Of a stretch of 64,000 bases of DNA, positions 9,218-18,741 are shown piece by piece. The translations under genes and the position numbers were made by a program. Source of the stretch: Succinivibrio dextrinosolvens (GTDB taxonomy: Bacteria; Pseudomonadota; Gammaproteobacteria; Enterobacterales; Succinivibrionaceae). Where the stretch lies: assembly GCF_900116345.1 (NCBI RefSeq), contig NZ_FPAH01000001.1, positions 114,214 through 178,213 on the forward strand, in the 5' to 3' direction. Every line of letters starts with the position of its first letter. Within the stretch, counting starts at the first letter, position 1. A model generated the notes under the pieces. That model was not told where the DNA came from. It saw only the letters and a program-made list of their open reading frames with translations, and did not search any database.

Positions 9218-10603
9218 TTAATTGTCCAATCGTTGTGTTAGCTCATCAATGCGTGACTGTAGTTCTTTCTGCAGTCTTTCAATGGACTTATTGTAGTCAT
9301 CGACCTTACGGTTATGTTTCTCATCAAGGGCTTGTATTCTCCCCTCATACTCCTGTATACGTCGGCTTTTCTCGGCATAGTCCATACGGGTATTGTCAGA
9401 GAGTGCATTACGGGCATCTCTAACTCTTTGAGCTGCAGAGCTGTAGGTAAGATTTTCTGATGCAAGCTTATCCTTGTATTTCTGTATCTTTGGAGCGTAC
9501 TGAGCCTTTAAATCAGCAATTGCCCTCTCGCTCTCACGCTGTTTATCCTCAAATGAAGTTGGAGTCTTTGAGAGTACATCGTAATCTGTGTTCTGATTGA
9601 GATTGTCTATCTCGTTATCAAGTGCCTTGTCTACGATCTGATCTTCAAGTTCTACTTTAAGCTTCTTCTGCTCACCGTCTGTTACATCTAAGCCCTTTGA
9701 AGGCTTATCATCCAAAAGGAATAATTTGAGGTTAGGGCCCGGCATACCACGGGACACACGTCCATCCGGAGCAACGATGAACGGCACCAGATCAACATCA
9801 CTAAGACTCTTGTAAACAAAGGTCTTTTCAAAGGCTTTGCTTAAAGGACAATCCCCCTTTGGCAAGGTATCAAGGGCATCCTCCAAAAGCAGATTTCCGA
9901 TTTTGCTGTTCCCCTCTTCACGGGCGCACATGAAACGTTTGGTTAAATCAAAACTCTCTGCAGTATCCGCCGGGATAACCACGAAATAAAAGGTATAGCG
10001 TTCCCCTTCCTCGCTTTGGACTAAGGCAATAGCCTCTTCCATAATCTTCTTGGTATAAGGGGAGGTTGGAGCAACCCAGATAACCACCTTATCCTTGCCA
10101 TGGCCGATGGATACTGAGTTCATCTCGTCGGGATCAATTCCCATCTGCTCATAGTTAAGACGCATGGCATAGTTGCGTACCTCGTCCACGGTGCTGATTT
10201 TCCTCATACCGTTGAACACGTCATAAAGCTGACCGATAAAGATAAAACGCTGATTTTCAGACATGAGAACCATGTGCTTTGAGTCTTTCTGAAAAGCCAT
10301 CATTGTGCCCACCTTGAGAGGTGCAATATCCTTGAGCATTTCATTCATCTTCTGCTGATTAAACTCAAATCCGGTGATTTTGCCTTCTTTATTTTTCTTG
10401 TACTTAAAGTCAAAGTACTTATTTACATCCAGAACCTCGACATTATTCTTCTTGTTATCCGCATCGGTTACGGTAATGATTTTGTTGTTCTCAGAGGTTG
10501 GTTTCAGATTCTCGGTAGTTCCGTCAAACACCGGAGCAGCATAAACGGCTGTGGCAAGAACCAAAGATAAGGCAATAGAAAGATAAGAGCATTTCATGGG
10601 CAT
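9218..10603 (-). CDS. DsbC-like thioredoxin-fold protein without the CXXC site
   Basis: A 461-residue secreted protein with a signal peptide (about 1-23). The middle region resembles DsbC/DsbG: a helix-strand start, a WVAP strand, a helix after the active-site loop, two late cysteines (Cys226 and Cys252) and a cis-Pro-like LVPFIVAPDG loop near residue 280. The active-site position reads Ser181-Pro-Tyr-Thr184 instead of Cys-x-x-Cys, so disulfide isomerase chemistry is probably lost. The C-terminal 120 residues are charged and predicted coiled coil. SXT-like elements carry a dsbC gene at this place between the pilin gene and traC. A scaffold or chaperone role is inference. Confidence 0.7.
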   Translation of the reverse strand: MPMKCSYLSIALSLVLATAVYAAPVFDGTTENLKPTSENNKIITVTDADNKKNNVEVLDVNKYFDFKYKKNKEGKITGFEFNQQKMNEMLKDIAPLKVGTMMAFQKDSKHMVLMSENQRFIFIGQLYDVFNGMRKISTVDEVRNYAMRLNYEQMGIDPDEMNSVSIGHGKDKVVIWVAPTSPYTKKIMEEAIALVQSEEGERYTFYFVVIPADTAESFDLTKRFMCAREEGNSKIGNLLLEDALDTLPKGDCPLSKAFEKTFVYKSLSDVDLVPFIVAPDGRVSRGMPGPNLKLFLLDDKPSKGLDVTDGEQKKLKVELEDQIVDKALDNEIDNLNQNTDYDVLSKTPTSFEDKQRESERAIADLKAQYAPKIQKYKDKLASENLTYSSAAQRVRDARNALSDNTRMDYAEKSRRIQEYEGRIQALDEKHNRKVDDYNKSIERLQKELQSRIDELTQRLDN

Positions 10604-10610
10604 TCCTTAT

Positions 10611-10642
10611 AAAAAAAAGCCTGAAGCATAAAGTTCAGGCTT
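10611..10642 (-). terminator. Rho-independent terminator after the pilin gene
   Basis: On the minus strand AAGCCTGAA pairs perfectly with TTCAGGCTT across an 8-base loop and runs into eight T residues. It lies just after the traA stop and before the DsbC-like gene. It should stop most transcripts after traA, giving much more pilin mRNA than downstream message. Confidence 0.88.
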
Positions 10643-10663
10643 ATCTATCCTTTTTGGAGAGAA

Positions 10664-11047
10664 TTACTTCAAAAGACCGTTGGTAACTACAGCCTTCACA
10701 GGCTCTAATGCGGTGTCAGCGTGAACGGTGGCTGAAAGAATACCGTCGATTACGGTTGGTGCGTTGTAGAGAACAAGACACATAGCAATACCGATTACGG
10801 CATAAATCAGAGTACCACGGGAGATAGTGAAGGCAGTACCCACCACGATACAGGTTAAAGCAAGAATCTTACCTAATGTTCCCTGGGCCCAGCCGGTGAT
10901 CTTGTCATAGACCTCACTGAACTCCTTACCCTCAGAACCGGCATTTACACTGTTTAGAACACAGAATAATGCCAAGGCAAAGGCGATTAGAAACAAAGTG
11001 GAGATAACCTTCCTGTTATCTGTCGCGAACTTACTTAAAGATGTCAT
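10664..11047 (-). CDS. traA: TraA-like F-type pilin precursor
   Basis: Propilin of the conjugative pilus, 127 residues. A long basic and hydrophobic leader is followed by an ALA/VNA-type cleavage region near residue 36, then the mature part with two hydrophobic helices. The pattern EVYDKITGWAQGTLGK, then ALTCIVVGTAFTISRG, then an IGIAMCLVLYNAPT helix is the F-type pilin pattern. The C-terminal tail after the second helix is longer than in F TraA. A strong terminator follows, consistent with high pilin expression. Confidence 0.88.
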   Translation of the reverse strand: MTSLSKFATDNRKVISTLFLIAFALALFCVLNSVNAGSEGKEFSEVYDKITGWAQGTLGKILALTCIVVGTAFTISRGTLIYAVIGIAMCLVLYNAPTVIDGILSATVHADTALEPVKAVVTNGLLK

Positions 11048-11071
11048 TTTTGTTTTCCTTTTTGATTTAGG

Positions 11072-11560
11072 TTAATTGGAACTGTTTTTCAGAGGCTCAA
11101 ACACTCTTGTCATACCTGCTGCATTGCCGTGCTGATTGACACCCAGAGTCCATTTTCTAGGCTCAATTTCAACGTAACTGTAACCAGGCACCATGAAATT
11201 ACCGTCAGCATCTGTATATGGCGCATACCACACACGCATTACCACGGCAGGAGTTCTGACCGGCACCGGACGATTAGGCAGATTAGGTGTTACGAAATTG
11301 TCGATTACAAAATCACTCTTGTTACCTCCGTTAGTTGTGGTTGTCTTATCCTGCTTACGCTCCTTGTTGAGGTTATCTACAGGATTTTCTCCGTTGTTAC
11401 TCATCTCATAGACCTTTGAGGTGCTGACGCACTTAGTACCGGCAGGCACGCCCTTACAGGTATATTCGGTCTCACCTACAGCAAACCATGAGGCACAGCC
11501 ATTCATTAGTGCACAGACCGCAAGTGCGCCCATGGTCTTAAACAGCAGATTTCTGTTCAT
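11072..11560 (-). CDS. traV: TraV outer-membrane lipoprotein
   Basis: A 162-residue lipoprotein with lipobox LMNGC (Cys22). After it comes the TraV signature EYTCKGVPAGTKCVSTSKVY, with the two conserved cysteines, and a C-terminal VMRVWYAPYTD block. TraV anchors the TraK/TraB core complex to the outer membrane. It lies between traB and traA, as in SXT-type systems. Confidence 0.92.
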   Translation of the reverse strand: MNRNLLFKTMGALAVCALMNGCASWFAVGETEYTCKGVPAGTKCVSTSKVYEMSNNGENPVDNLNKERKQDKTTTTNGGNKSDFVIDNFVTPNLPNRPVPVRTPAVVMRVWYAPYTDADGNFMVPGYSYVEIEPRKWTLGVNQHGNAAGMTRVFEPLKNSSN

Positions 11561-11641
11561 CTCTTTTGATCCTGATGTTGTTTTCTCTTTGGTTATTGTT
11601 TCAGAATGCCAATCTCTTACTGACCTTGAAGAGGGGCGATT

Positions 11642-13063
11642 TTATCCTTCAAGCGAAGCCTGTGGCTCTGTTGAGGTTATTTCCTCTGGTGTATCGCTAT
11701 CCATTACCCCCGGAGTTACCGCATTACCGTCCTTGTCACGGACAGTGGTTAGTGTTGCGCCCTGGGTTACGACAATATCAATCGTTCTACCCGCATCCAC
11801 TTCGATAATCGGGAACATCTGGTCAGCCATGCCCATGTAATAGTCGGAAAGCTTGTCGAAGGCTTTGGCTACACCTTTAGCACCAGCACCACGCAGAGCC
11901 TCCTTGTTGTAAACTTTCTCGTATGACACAGTACCGTTGGAGGAAGTGTTGATAGTTGGAGTCATATTCACATCAAAGGCGGAGGAGATACCGGAGGCAA
12001 AGCCTGCAATCATGGTCTTCATGATCAGAGAACCGGTCTTTGAAACAAGTCGTCCACGCAGTCCGGCTTTACCGTCTTCGCCTGCAGCATAGCTAGGGAG
12101 TTTCGCCTCAATAATGCCGCCATCCTCTTTAATACATGAAAGGTTGATACCACGCAGCAGAGCTCTTTCAGAGGAGAGTTCGCCATAGCCGGACATGAGC
12201 AGAAAACACTCTTTAACATCAGCAGAATAACCGTTAGGCAGAATGGCATCCTTCTGGATACGGACATTAACAGGAAACGGATCTTTCTTAGCGTTAGTTC
12301 CTGTTGGAGCATCCAGACCGGCTAAGAGCACTCCTCTAAGAATTGAGCCTGAAGGGATATAGATTTCTGGCTCTTTCTTATCACGCTTAGTCTCTTTACG
12401 GGTTAAATCCTCGGTGATGACGCTTGTGGTCAGAACCGGTGTTACGCCTTCTCCGTCAGCAAGGGTATCCAGCTCCGGAGTTGGTGCTTCTGCAAAAAGC
12501 TTATTGGGATCATTGAGATTTACCGGCTTATCAATAAAGTCTGTGTTATCCCCGGCATTTCCTGTATTCGCACTGTTATCCGCGTTCTTTGCTGCTTTAT
12601 GACTCTGCTCAAGTTCCTTATGCAGATTGCTGTTCTCATTTGAAAGCTCAGTAATACGGTCAGAAAGAGCCTTCATCTGTGTCTCAAAGGTCTGTACGCT
12701 TTTACCGTAGGTCTTCTCTAAGGCATTGATCTTGTTTAAAGCGGTCTGATTCTTACTGTACTCATCACGGATGAGCTGATATTCCTTGCTCTGACGCTCA
12801 AGCTTACCCTTGACCTCACGGAAGTTGTCGTTGGAGATTTTGATTTGAGCAAGCAGTGACTCAATACCTAAATCGTCAGTCTTTTTATCAGTAAGAACAT
12901 TCTTAATCTCGTTGTTTCTATCCTTCGGAGTAACATCAGAGGTTAAGGCATAGCAGAGGGTGACAATACCCGTACCGGCTACACCAAGATAGACAACCTT
13001 ACGCAGCCCCGGAGGGAGGTTATCCAGAAAGCTTTTTCTTTTGCTGTTGAAGTTATCGCTCAT
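11642..13063 (-). CDS. traB: TraB, core-complex scaffold (VirB10-like)
   Basis: A 473-residue inner-membrane protein that spans the periplasm. There is one transmembrane helix (about 23-42), then a long coiled coil (about 70-150), a linker and a VirB10-like beta-barrel domain from about residue 220 with IYIPSGSILRGVLLAGLDAP. It links the inner-membrane ATPases to the TraK/TraV outer ring. The start follows traK by 12 bases. Confidence 0.93.
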   Translation of the reverse strand: MSDNFNSKRKSFLDNLPPGLRKVVYLGVAGTGIVTLCYALTSDVTPKDRNNEIKNVLTDKKTDDLGIESLLAQIKISNDNFREVKGKLERQSKEYQLIRDEYSKNQTALNKINALEKTYGKSVQTFETQMKALSDRITELSNENSNLHKELEQSHKAAKNADNSANTGNAGDNTDFIDKPVNLNDPNKLFAEAPTPELDTLADGEGVTPVLTTSVITEDLTRKETKRDKKEPEIYIPSGSILRGVLLAGLDAPTGTNAKKDPFPVNVRIQKDAILPNGYSADVKECFLLMSGYGELSSERALLRGINLSCIKEDGGIIEAKLPSYAAGEDGKAGLRGRLVSKTGSLIMKTMIAGFASGISSAFDVNMTPTINTSSNGTVSYEKVYNKEALRGAGAKGVAKAFDKLSDYYMGMADQMFPIIEVDAGRTIDIVVTQGATLTTVRDKDGNAVTPGVMDSDTPEEITSTEPQASLEG

Positions 13064-13075
13064 TTCCCAATATCC

Positions 13076-14209
13076 TTACTTATCCAAGACTGAAGCTCTT
13101 ACCTGTTTGATTTCCTGTCGTCCCTGGGCGTGCTTGATGACATAAATCTCCGCACTCTCCCCCGGCTCAAAGACGTTGGTTGGGTATAAGGCAACAGCAG
13201 CCACGTCATAATCACCGCAGCCACTCTCCTTAAACTCCAGAGTCTCTTTGGAAATGTTTGTAACCTTGCCGATAACGTAATGAAGCTTTGAGCCGGCTAT
13301 AAGCTGTCCCTGTGAAAAATCAACCTTAAAACCGTCTACACGGCACTTTGGTAAGGCATAGTCCTTTGGCAGATTGGTAAGGTTGTAGCCTGCGGGAATT
13401 CCCTGCAGAGCAATAGTTCTTAAGTTCTTGTTACTTCCAGACAGGAAAGGCTGTGACTTCTCCCATGCCTCCGCATCCTCTGAAGCGTAGCGCATGGAAA
13501 CGTTGGAGTCACGGAAAGACACATTGATCTCACGGGATGGGATCTTGCGAGGTACAAGAGTTAAAGAGATTGATAGATTCTCGTTGCCCTTTTCAGTAAT
13601 GAACATGGATAACGGGTAGTTTTTTGCGGTTGAGACATAAACCACGTTATCCTTGACTGTAACCTCGCCCTGTTCGCCACCGGTTAGGGATGCAGAGCTT
13701 ACCTGTGGGTGGGCAAAGGGTGTCACAATACGGTTGGTATGCCCCACGGCAATCTGCACAATCTGGTTAACACCGGGCTTAACCATAATGTCATTGTCAG
13801 TTGAGCCCACGGTCATAGGCATTTCTGCACCGTTGACGTTATATTTAGGAACGTTTTCTGTCAAAACCGAGGCGGGTACAGAAGGGATTTCCTGTCGCTC
13901 AACGCCCTGTCTGTCCTTTAAACGCTTATTCTCAAGCTTCAGCTTTTCAATCTCAGCCTTGAGCTTATCCTCATCCTGTTTGGTTTTAAGTTTCTCGAGC
14001 ATGGGGTCGACCAGAGTTCTGGTGGTAACTTCGGTGCTGGAATTAGTTGACTGAGGAACAGAGTTGTTGTGATTCTGTCGAGCAGCCTCAAGACTTGGAA
14101 TACTGAACAGCGGATTAGAGCCGTTAACTTCGGACTCCTGTGCGATTACAGGAATTATTGAGGCAAGAACAACAGTTCCTGCAAGTGTCTTCAGCTTAAA
14201 ACCTTTCAT
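13076..14209 (-). CDS. traK: TraK, secretin-like core-complex protein
   Basis: A 377-residue periplasmic protein with a signal peptide (about 1-23), a coiled-coil stretch (about 70-100) and a C-terminal VirB9/secretin-like beta domain. The block VGHTNRIVTPFAHP resembles the TraK family. It forms the outer ring with TraV and TraB. It starts immediately after the traE stop, so the two are probably co-translated. Confidence 0.9.
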   Translation of the reverse strand: MKGFKLKTLAGTVVLASIIPVIAQESEVNGSNPLFSIPSLEAARQNHNNSVPQSTNSSTEVTTRTLVDPMLEKLKTKQDEDKLKAEIEKLKLENKRLKDRQGVERQEIPSVPASVLTENVPKYNVNGAEMPMTVGSTDNDIMVKPGVNQIVQIAVGHTNRIVTPFAHPQVSSASLTGGEQGEVTVKDNVVYVSTAKNYPLSMFITEKGNENLSISLTLVPRKIPSREINVSFRDSNVSMRYASEDAEAWEKSQPFLSGSNKNLRTIALQGIPAGYNLTNLPKDYALPKCRVDGFKVDFSQGQLIAGSKLHYVIGKVTNISKETLEFKESGCGDYDVAAVALYPTNVFEPGESAEIYVIKHAQGRQEIKQVRASVLDK

Positions 14210-14842
14210 TTATGCTCGCTCCTTCTTTTCCTTTTCACGCTGTTCCTTCTCTTTCTTCTTTAGCTGTTCAAGTCGCTGTTCGGTATGAGGCTCGTCAGCG
14301 TAGGTATCCATCTGCACCACCTGTGGCAGATAGCTTTCCATGTTGATGACAAACTCATAGGTGCGCTTTTCCTTGCGTGGCTTAACTGAAGGAGACTGAG
14401 AGATGTAATTGCCGTAGATAAAGACCTTATCGGTGGACTTCTCATACACCACTTCTTTGGGATCAAAAGAGGTTGTCACACGGTTGGTTTTCATCATGAT
14501 CACCTGTGCTCTTAAAGCGGTCATGGTCTTCTCATGAATGCTTGAAGGAAAAAGTGGAGACAGGCGTTTCTGCACGAAATCGAGGTTGCCCGGGGAGACA
14601 TTTCCTAAAATCTGAGCCAGAGAAAGACCCCATGCCTCTTTATAGCTTTGTGAGGATGAGTCCTCGCTTACCCATGCACTTTTCTGCAGACCAAAAGGCT
14701 GAATTACCACAGTCTGAGTTTTAGTTACGGCATGGTAGGACAGTAAAACCAGAGCCAGAGAACATCCGGCCAGAGCAATACGGGACAGACCAGCTTCGGT
14801 TTTTAAAGCCTGGTACGAGGCTTTCCAATTCTTAATATTCAT
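14210..14842 (-). CDS. traE: TraE, VirB8-like inner-membrane protein
   Basis: A 210-residue protein with one transmembrane helix (about 20-42), followed by the TraE signature of a VIQPFGL strand and helical ALSLAQILGNVSPGN-type blocks. The C-terminal tail is highly basic and rich in Lys and Glu. It follows traL by 15 bases in the canonical L-E-K-B order. Confidence 0.9.
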   Translation of the reverse strand: MNIKNWKASYQALKTEAGLSRIALAGCSLALVLLSYHAVTKTQTVVIQPFGLQKSAWVSEDSSSQSYKEAWGLSLAQILGNVSPGNLDFVQKRLSPLFPSSIHEKTMTALRAQVIMMKTNRVTTSFDPKEVVYEKSTDKVFIYGNYISQSPSVKPRKEKRTYEFVINMESYLPQVVQMDTYADEPHTEQRLEQLKKKEKEQREKEKKERA

Positions 14843-14857
14843 CTAATCTTGTGTCCT

Positions 14858-15148
14858 TTAGCGTGGAATGAATTTACGGAAATAGGTGTTCTGCATGGTT
14901 TTACTTCTTGAAAGAGCCAGACCATGGGCATAGAGCCAATGGAGAACAAAACCGTTATGACGTGAGGATTTGGCGTACTTGTAGGCTTTGGCGATACCGA
15001 TACCAATCAGAAAACAGATAGTAAGCTGTTCAAAGAGCAGACCGACACCGCTTAGAATGGCAATCGGCAGCAGCTCATCTATCGGCCAGATGATAATCCA
15101 CTGCGGATCATCCTGATGAGTCGGGATCTGAATAGGTGTTTCACTCAT
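14858..15148 (-). CDS. traL: TraL, small inner-membrane conjugation protein
   Basis: A 96-residue protein of the VirB3-like TraL family. A short cytoplasmic start with two hydrophobic helices (about 27-55) is followed by a basic C-terminal part with HWLYAHGL. It is the first gene of the L-E-K-B-V-A run. Its ribosome site AGGAT lies 6 bases before the ATG. A terminator lies upstream, so this run probably has its own promoter in 15149-15252, though I could not assign one. Confidence 0.88.
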   Translation of the reverse strand: MSETPIQIPTHQDDPQWIIIWPIDELLPIAILSGVGLLFEQLTICFLIGIGIAKAYKYAKSSRHNGFVLHWLYAHGLALSRSKTMQNTYFRKFIPR

Positions 15149-15252
15149 AATTTATCCTGTTAACCAAAATATTTAGTGCATATTCTGACAACAGCGACTT
15201 TGTTATAAGAGCTGAATAAGGGGGGATTTTGGGTAGATTGGCATGCTTTGAA

Positions 15253-15276
15253 CAAAGGCGGAAAGCTCCGCCTTTG
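15253..15276 (-). terminator. Hairpin terminator between the DUF4400 gene and traL
   Basis: A perfect 9-bp inverted repeat, CAAAGGCGG and CCGCCTTTG, with a 6-base loop lies just past the DUF4400 stop. On the minus strand it is followed by a short T-rich stretch. It separates the traI/traD unit from the traL-N unit. Confidence 0.7.
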
Positions 15277-15281
15277 AAAGC

Positions 15282-15917
15282 TTAAATTCTTTTGGCGATG
15301 TTGGCGATAATGCCCATAATCATAAATGCCCAGATGAGGTATAGCACCGGATAGAGATAAGGAGACACCGACATAGGCAGAAAAAAGTACAGAGGCAGAA
15401 GAGTAACCATGACTATGATTCCTCTGATTGCTGAACGGTGAGCTGTTGGAGATGAAAAGGCAAAATTACCCTGCTTGATGCGTCGAAGGTTTATGCCCGA
15501 GTATACGGAGGCGGTAAGTACAAGCAGCGCAGATGGCAGCCACATCCCCATTAAATGTACTCTGAAAAGCAGCTGAAACATCAGAAACATACAGACGGTA
15601 AGCTTATCTTCAGCCCATTTAAAGAGTCCCTTACCGGTATTCTTAAAGGCACCTGATTTCTCTTTCTCATCCTCTGTCGGGATTAGTGTATGCCACACAC
15701 CGGCATATAGACCGGACTCCAGAAACAGTGAACTGAAACTCTGTGAAGTTCTTTTATCAAGCTCCCTTAAAGTATCTGTTCCCAGAGTAGTTTCAATCTT
15801 TACACCTTCCTTTGCCATGGTGGTTGCCACATGCTCAGGCGAAAGAAACAGCACTAAAAACAGCAGTTCAAACACAAATATTAAGGCGCAGTTACGGAAC
15901 AAATGATTTTTCTGCAT
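15282..15917 (-). CDS. DUF4400 family membrane protein (SXT TraJ-like)
   Basis: A 211-residue protein with an N-terminal transmembrane helix (about 7-26) and at least three more hydrophobic segments in the second half (about 112-140, 165-185 and 188-205). Such DUF4400 proteins accompany traD in SXT/R391 and R27-type systems. It is downstream of traD, as in SXT. Its biochemical role is unknown. Confidence 0.7.
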   Translation of the reverse strand: MQKNHLFRNCALIFVFELLFLVLFLSPEHVATTMAKEGVKIETTLGTDTLRELDKRTSQSFSSLFLESGLYAGVWHTLIPTEDEKEKSGAFKNTGKGLFKWAEDKLTVCMFLMFQLLFRVHLMGMWLPSALLVLTASVYSGINLRRIKQGNFAFSSPTAHRSAIRGIIVMVTLLPLYFFLPMSVSPYLYPVLYLIWAFMIMGIIANIAKRI

Positions 15918-15920
15918 CAG

Positions 15921-16511
15921 CTAATCCTCGACAATGACAAAGTTAGGCTCTATGGGAAAGGGAGGCGTGAAAAGCTCAGGATTATGAGCAGCCTCCCTGT
16001 TCTCTTCCTTTAAATCAAGTCCTACAGGAGACAGATAATGCATGAGATTCAGGCTTAGACCATTTAGATCTTCAATCCTGTATGCAGATACTCTGGAACC
16101 ACGGATATTCTTTAAGAATCTGACAGAAAGCAGATCACCGGTTTCAAGAGCGTTTTCAAGATTCCATTCCTTCATGTCACTGATTCTGACTTTGACAGCA
16201 AACTTTTTAATGGTTTCCCTGGTCAGACAGCTGATGAAGTTCTTAAGGTTTTCGCTGCTGTTAAGGCGAGGTCTGCTTAAAGTAAGTTCCTTTAAGACAG
16301 TGTTGATGATTGCATGACAGACGGGAATACCTTCATTGTTTTTTACATGGGTTGAGAGCAGCAGTACAAAGCGTTTGATGACCGCACCGGTTTTAAAGTT
16401 CTCATGGAGCAGTAAATCAAGTTTTTCGGTATAGGGACTATCAAGCTTTACTAGTGACTCTTTAAGTTCACTGATAATAGTCTGTTCAAGTTCGTTGAGG
16501 ATGTAGTACAT
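15921..16511 (-). CDS. Unknown conjugation-associated protein
   Basis: A 196-residue, probably cytoplasmic protein, mostly helical in its first 140 residues. I see no transmembrane helix or known motif. It lies between traD (10 bases upstream) and the DUF4400 gene (3 bases downstream), so it is co-transcribed with the coupling protein. A small gene often occupies this place in SXT-like systems. A role in coupling or relaxosome function is inference from position only. Confidence 0.6.
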   Translation of the reverse strand: MYYILNELEQTIISELKESLVKLDSPYTEKLDLLLHENFKTGAVIKRFVLLLSTHVKNNEGIPVCHAIINTVLKELTLSRPRLNSSENLKNFISCLTRETIKKFAVKVRISDMKEWNLENALETGDLLSVRFLKNIRGSRVSAYRIEDLNGLSLNLMHYLSPVGLDLKEENREAAHNPELFTPPFPIEPNFVIVED

Positions 16512-16521
16512 AATAATCTTC

Positions 16522-18678
16522 TTATAAATTCTGAGTCAGTTTCTGTTCTGTTTCTTCAATTTCAAAGTCGTCAATGCGACTGTCGGTGTTGTTCTCGGTT
16601 TTAGTTTCCTTATGGTGTTCTACTGAAGACTTTATGAATGGAATCTTTCCTTTAACGATATGTCCTCCTGCGAATATTCCTATGTACTCAAGATTTGGCA
16701 GCAGACCAAATAGCTGAGGTGAAATCAGTGGAGCCTCTGTCTCCTTTAACTGTTCAGACTGTGTTGAACCATGTTCAAGAGGGTTGGTTATCAGTGAGTT
16801 GATACCCTGAGTATGAACAAGCTGCTTAATGGCGGTCTTTGGCAGATCGTCCGATAGGAATTTCTGTGAGGTCGGATTTTTAGTTCGTAAAGCCAGCACA
16901 TTATTGATGTTGCCCAGCACCATTTCGCATTTTTCTTTTGAGCCTAGAGCCGTGGTGAAGTCCGAGATTGTCTGGGTAGCAACCATGAGTCTGAAACCGG
17001 CACCACGACCTTTATTTAAAATCTGAATGAAAGAGTCATTAACGCACTCGGCAGCCTCGTCCACAAAGATATTTATAGGTTTCTTATCTTCGCGGTAATT
17101 ATATATTGCACCCGCAGAGGCTGCGATGTCAGAGAGGGCTAAACTTCCGATAGCATTACCCACCATTTTGTCTGAAAGAGAGTCTAAGCCAATGTAGAGC
17201 ACTCCTTTTCTGTCCAGAATGTCCATGGTATTGATAGATGGATTAGCCATATCCGGATCATCTCCCAAAGACATGGAAAGCATAGTGCCAAGAGTGCCTA
17301 CGGTAAGCATATCCATGAGAGGGAGCATGTTGTTAATCATCTTTGAAAAATGCTCCTTCGGGTGGTTTCTGAGTTTTACCAGCGAGGCAATGTTGGTAGC
17401 ATCCTTTGAGTCAGCGTAGTACTCATTGAAGACCTGACATTTGCAGCTCGTAATGATTTCATCAGTAACCTTCTTAAAGTTCACCAGCATCTGATTTACA
17501 AGGTCACGATAAGGTGCATGGCTCAGTTTGGATTTAAGCTCAATCTCAAGCTGGTCGGTACGTGTACAGAACGCATCCACAGCCTTTGAAGTAAGCTTTT
17601 CCATGGAGTCCAGAAGATGCATCTTGATTGAGTTTATGGTTGGATTATCTCCGCAGTAAAGCTGCGCCTGAATAATCGCGTTAATGGATAGCCAGCCAAA
17701 GGCAGTGAAGGGATCAAATCCGCCTTGTGAGGGAATAAGGTTGGTGATGCGGGTGGTTATATCAGTATCACGATTTGAGTTAGCCAATAGATTAAGTCGG
17801 ACACTTTCCTCCGGAAAAGCCGGATGAAAGAAATGAAATCTGTCACCGGGATCGTCCATCCCCTTTGAGATACAGTAATCACGGTACGCAAGGCAGGCTT
17901 TATGAGCATTGTCTCTCATCTCAAGATCACCTTTAGGATCAATAATCACTACCGGATCACCACGCATGATGCATTGAGTAATCATAAGGTCGGCAAATCT
18001 GGTCTTGCCCGATCCGGTTGTACCTAAGATTAAAAGATGACCGTTTAACCAATGAGCCGGAATAGTTATTTCCTCATCCTTAGCAGCCAGCCCCTGAATC
18101 CAGCGCTGTCCCATTTCCTGATTGTCAGGCAGTCTGGTGACAAACTTACTTAATGCATGTAGGGAGGCAAGCTTTTTTCTGCTTTTCTCGGACCCCTTTT
18201 TCTGCTCTGTAAGTTTTTTGAATTCAAAGGCGTAATCCTTTTTAAAACGCTTAATACGTTCCTTAATACCGTAGAAACGATGATAGGAGCTGATCTTAGC
18301 CCAATCGAGTTTCTGCATCTCATAGGCTCGCTGGGTCTGCTCAGGCGTCCAGACAAAACCTTCACCCAGAAAAAAGGAGTCCTGACAAACGTATTTCTGT
18401 GACTTCTCGGCAAAGTCCTTTAAAGGGATAAATTTAAAGGGAGCTCCATACAGTCGATTCTGCATTCTCATCACGTCATAGCCTTTAACAAAAAAGACTG
18501 CAGACATGATGAAACTTACTGATGCCTGCAGCAGAGCCATTCTGTAGGACAGAGTAGCAAAGAATCCAATGTTCGAAAGAGTCAGTGAACCACATGCAGC
18601 CCACATGAATGAAATGCGTAGCTCATAGAGTGGGCGGTAGATAGACTCAAACTCAAAAGGTGTGTTGTTAAACTTCAT
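16522..18678 (-). CDS. traD: TraD, type IV coupling protein
   Basis: ATPase that links the relaxosome to the secretion channel. Two transmembrane helices lie near the N-terminus (about 23-63). Walker A is GTTGSGKT near residue 220 and Walker B is INIFVDEAAE in the second half, with an ATQTISDF block after it. I chose the ATG at 18678, which has an AGAG-type ribosome site, over a GTG at 18702. It directly follows traI, as expected for a MOB_H/SXT-type unit. Confidence 0.93.
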   Translation of the reverse strand: MKFNNTPFEFESIYRPLYELRISFMWAACGSLTLSNIGFFATLSYRMALLQASVSFIMSAVFFVKGYDVMRMQNRLYGAPFKFIPLKDFAEKSQKYVCQDSFFLGEGFVWTPEQTQRAYEMQKLDWAKISSYHRFYGIKERIKRFKKDYAFEFKKLTEQKKGSEKSRKKLASLHALSKFVTRLPDNQEMGQRWIQGLAAKDEEITIPAHWLNGHLLILGTTGSGKTRFADLMITQCIMRGDPVVIIDPKGDLEMRDNAHKACLAYRDYCISKGMDDPGDRFHFFHPAFPEESVRLNLLANSNRDTDITTRITNLIPSQGGFDPFTAFGWLSINAIIQAQLYCGDNPTINSIKMHLLDSMEKLTSKAVDAFCTRTDQLEIELKSKLSHAPYRDLVNQMLVNFKKVTDEIITSCKCQVFNEYYADSKDATNIASLVKLRNHPKEHFSKMINNMLPLMDMLTVGTLGTMLSMSLGDDPDMANPSINTMDILDRKGVLYIGLDSLSDKMVGNAIGSLALSDIAASAGAIYNYREDKKPINIFVDEAAECVNDSFIQILNKGRGAGFRLMVATQTISDFTTALGSKEKCEMVLGNINNVLALRTKNPTSQKFLSDDLPKTAIKQLVHTQGINSLITNPLEHGSTQSEQLKETEAPLISPQLFGLLPNLEYIGIFAGGHIVKGKIPFIKSSVEHHKETKTENNTDSRIDDFEIEETEQKLTQNL

Positions 18679-18741
18679 ATTCTGCTCTTTAGTGTTTTCC
18701 ACATTGTGGAAATTGGTTAATACTTGTTGTACGGTTTAGGT

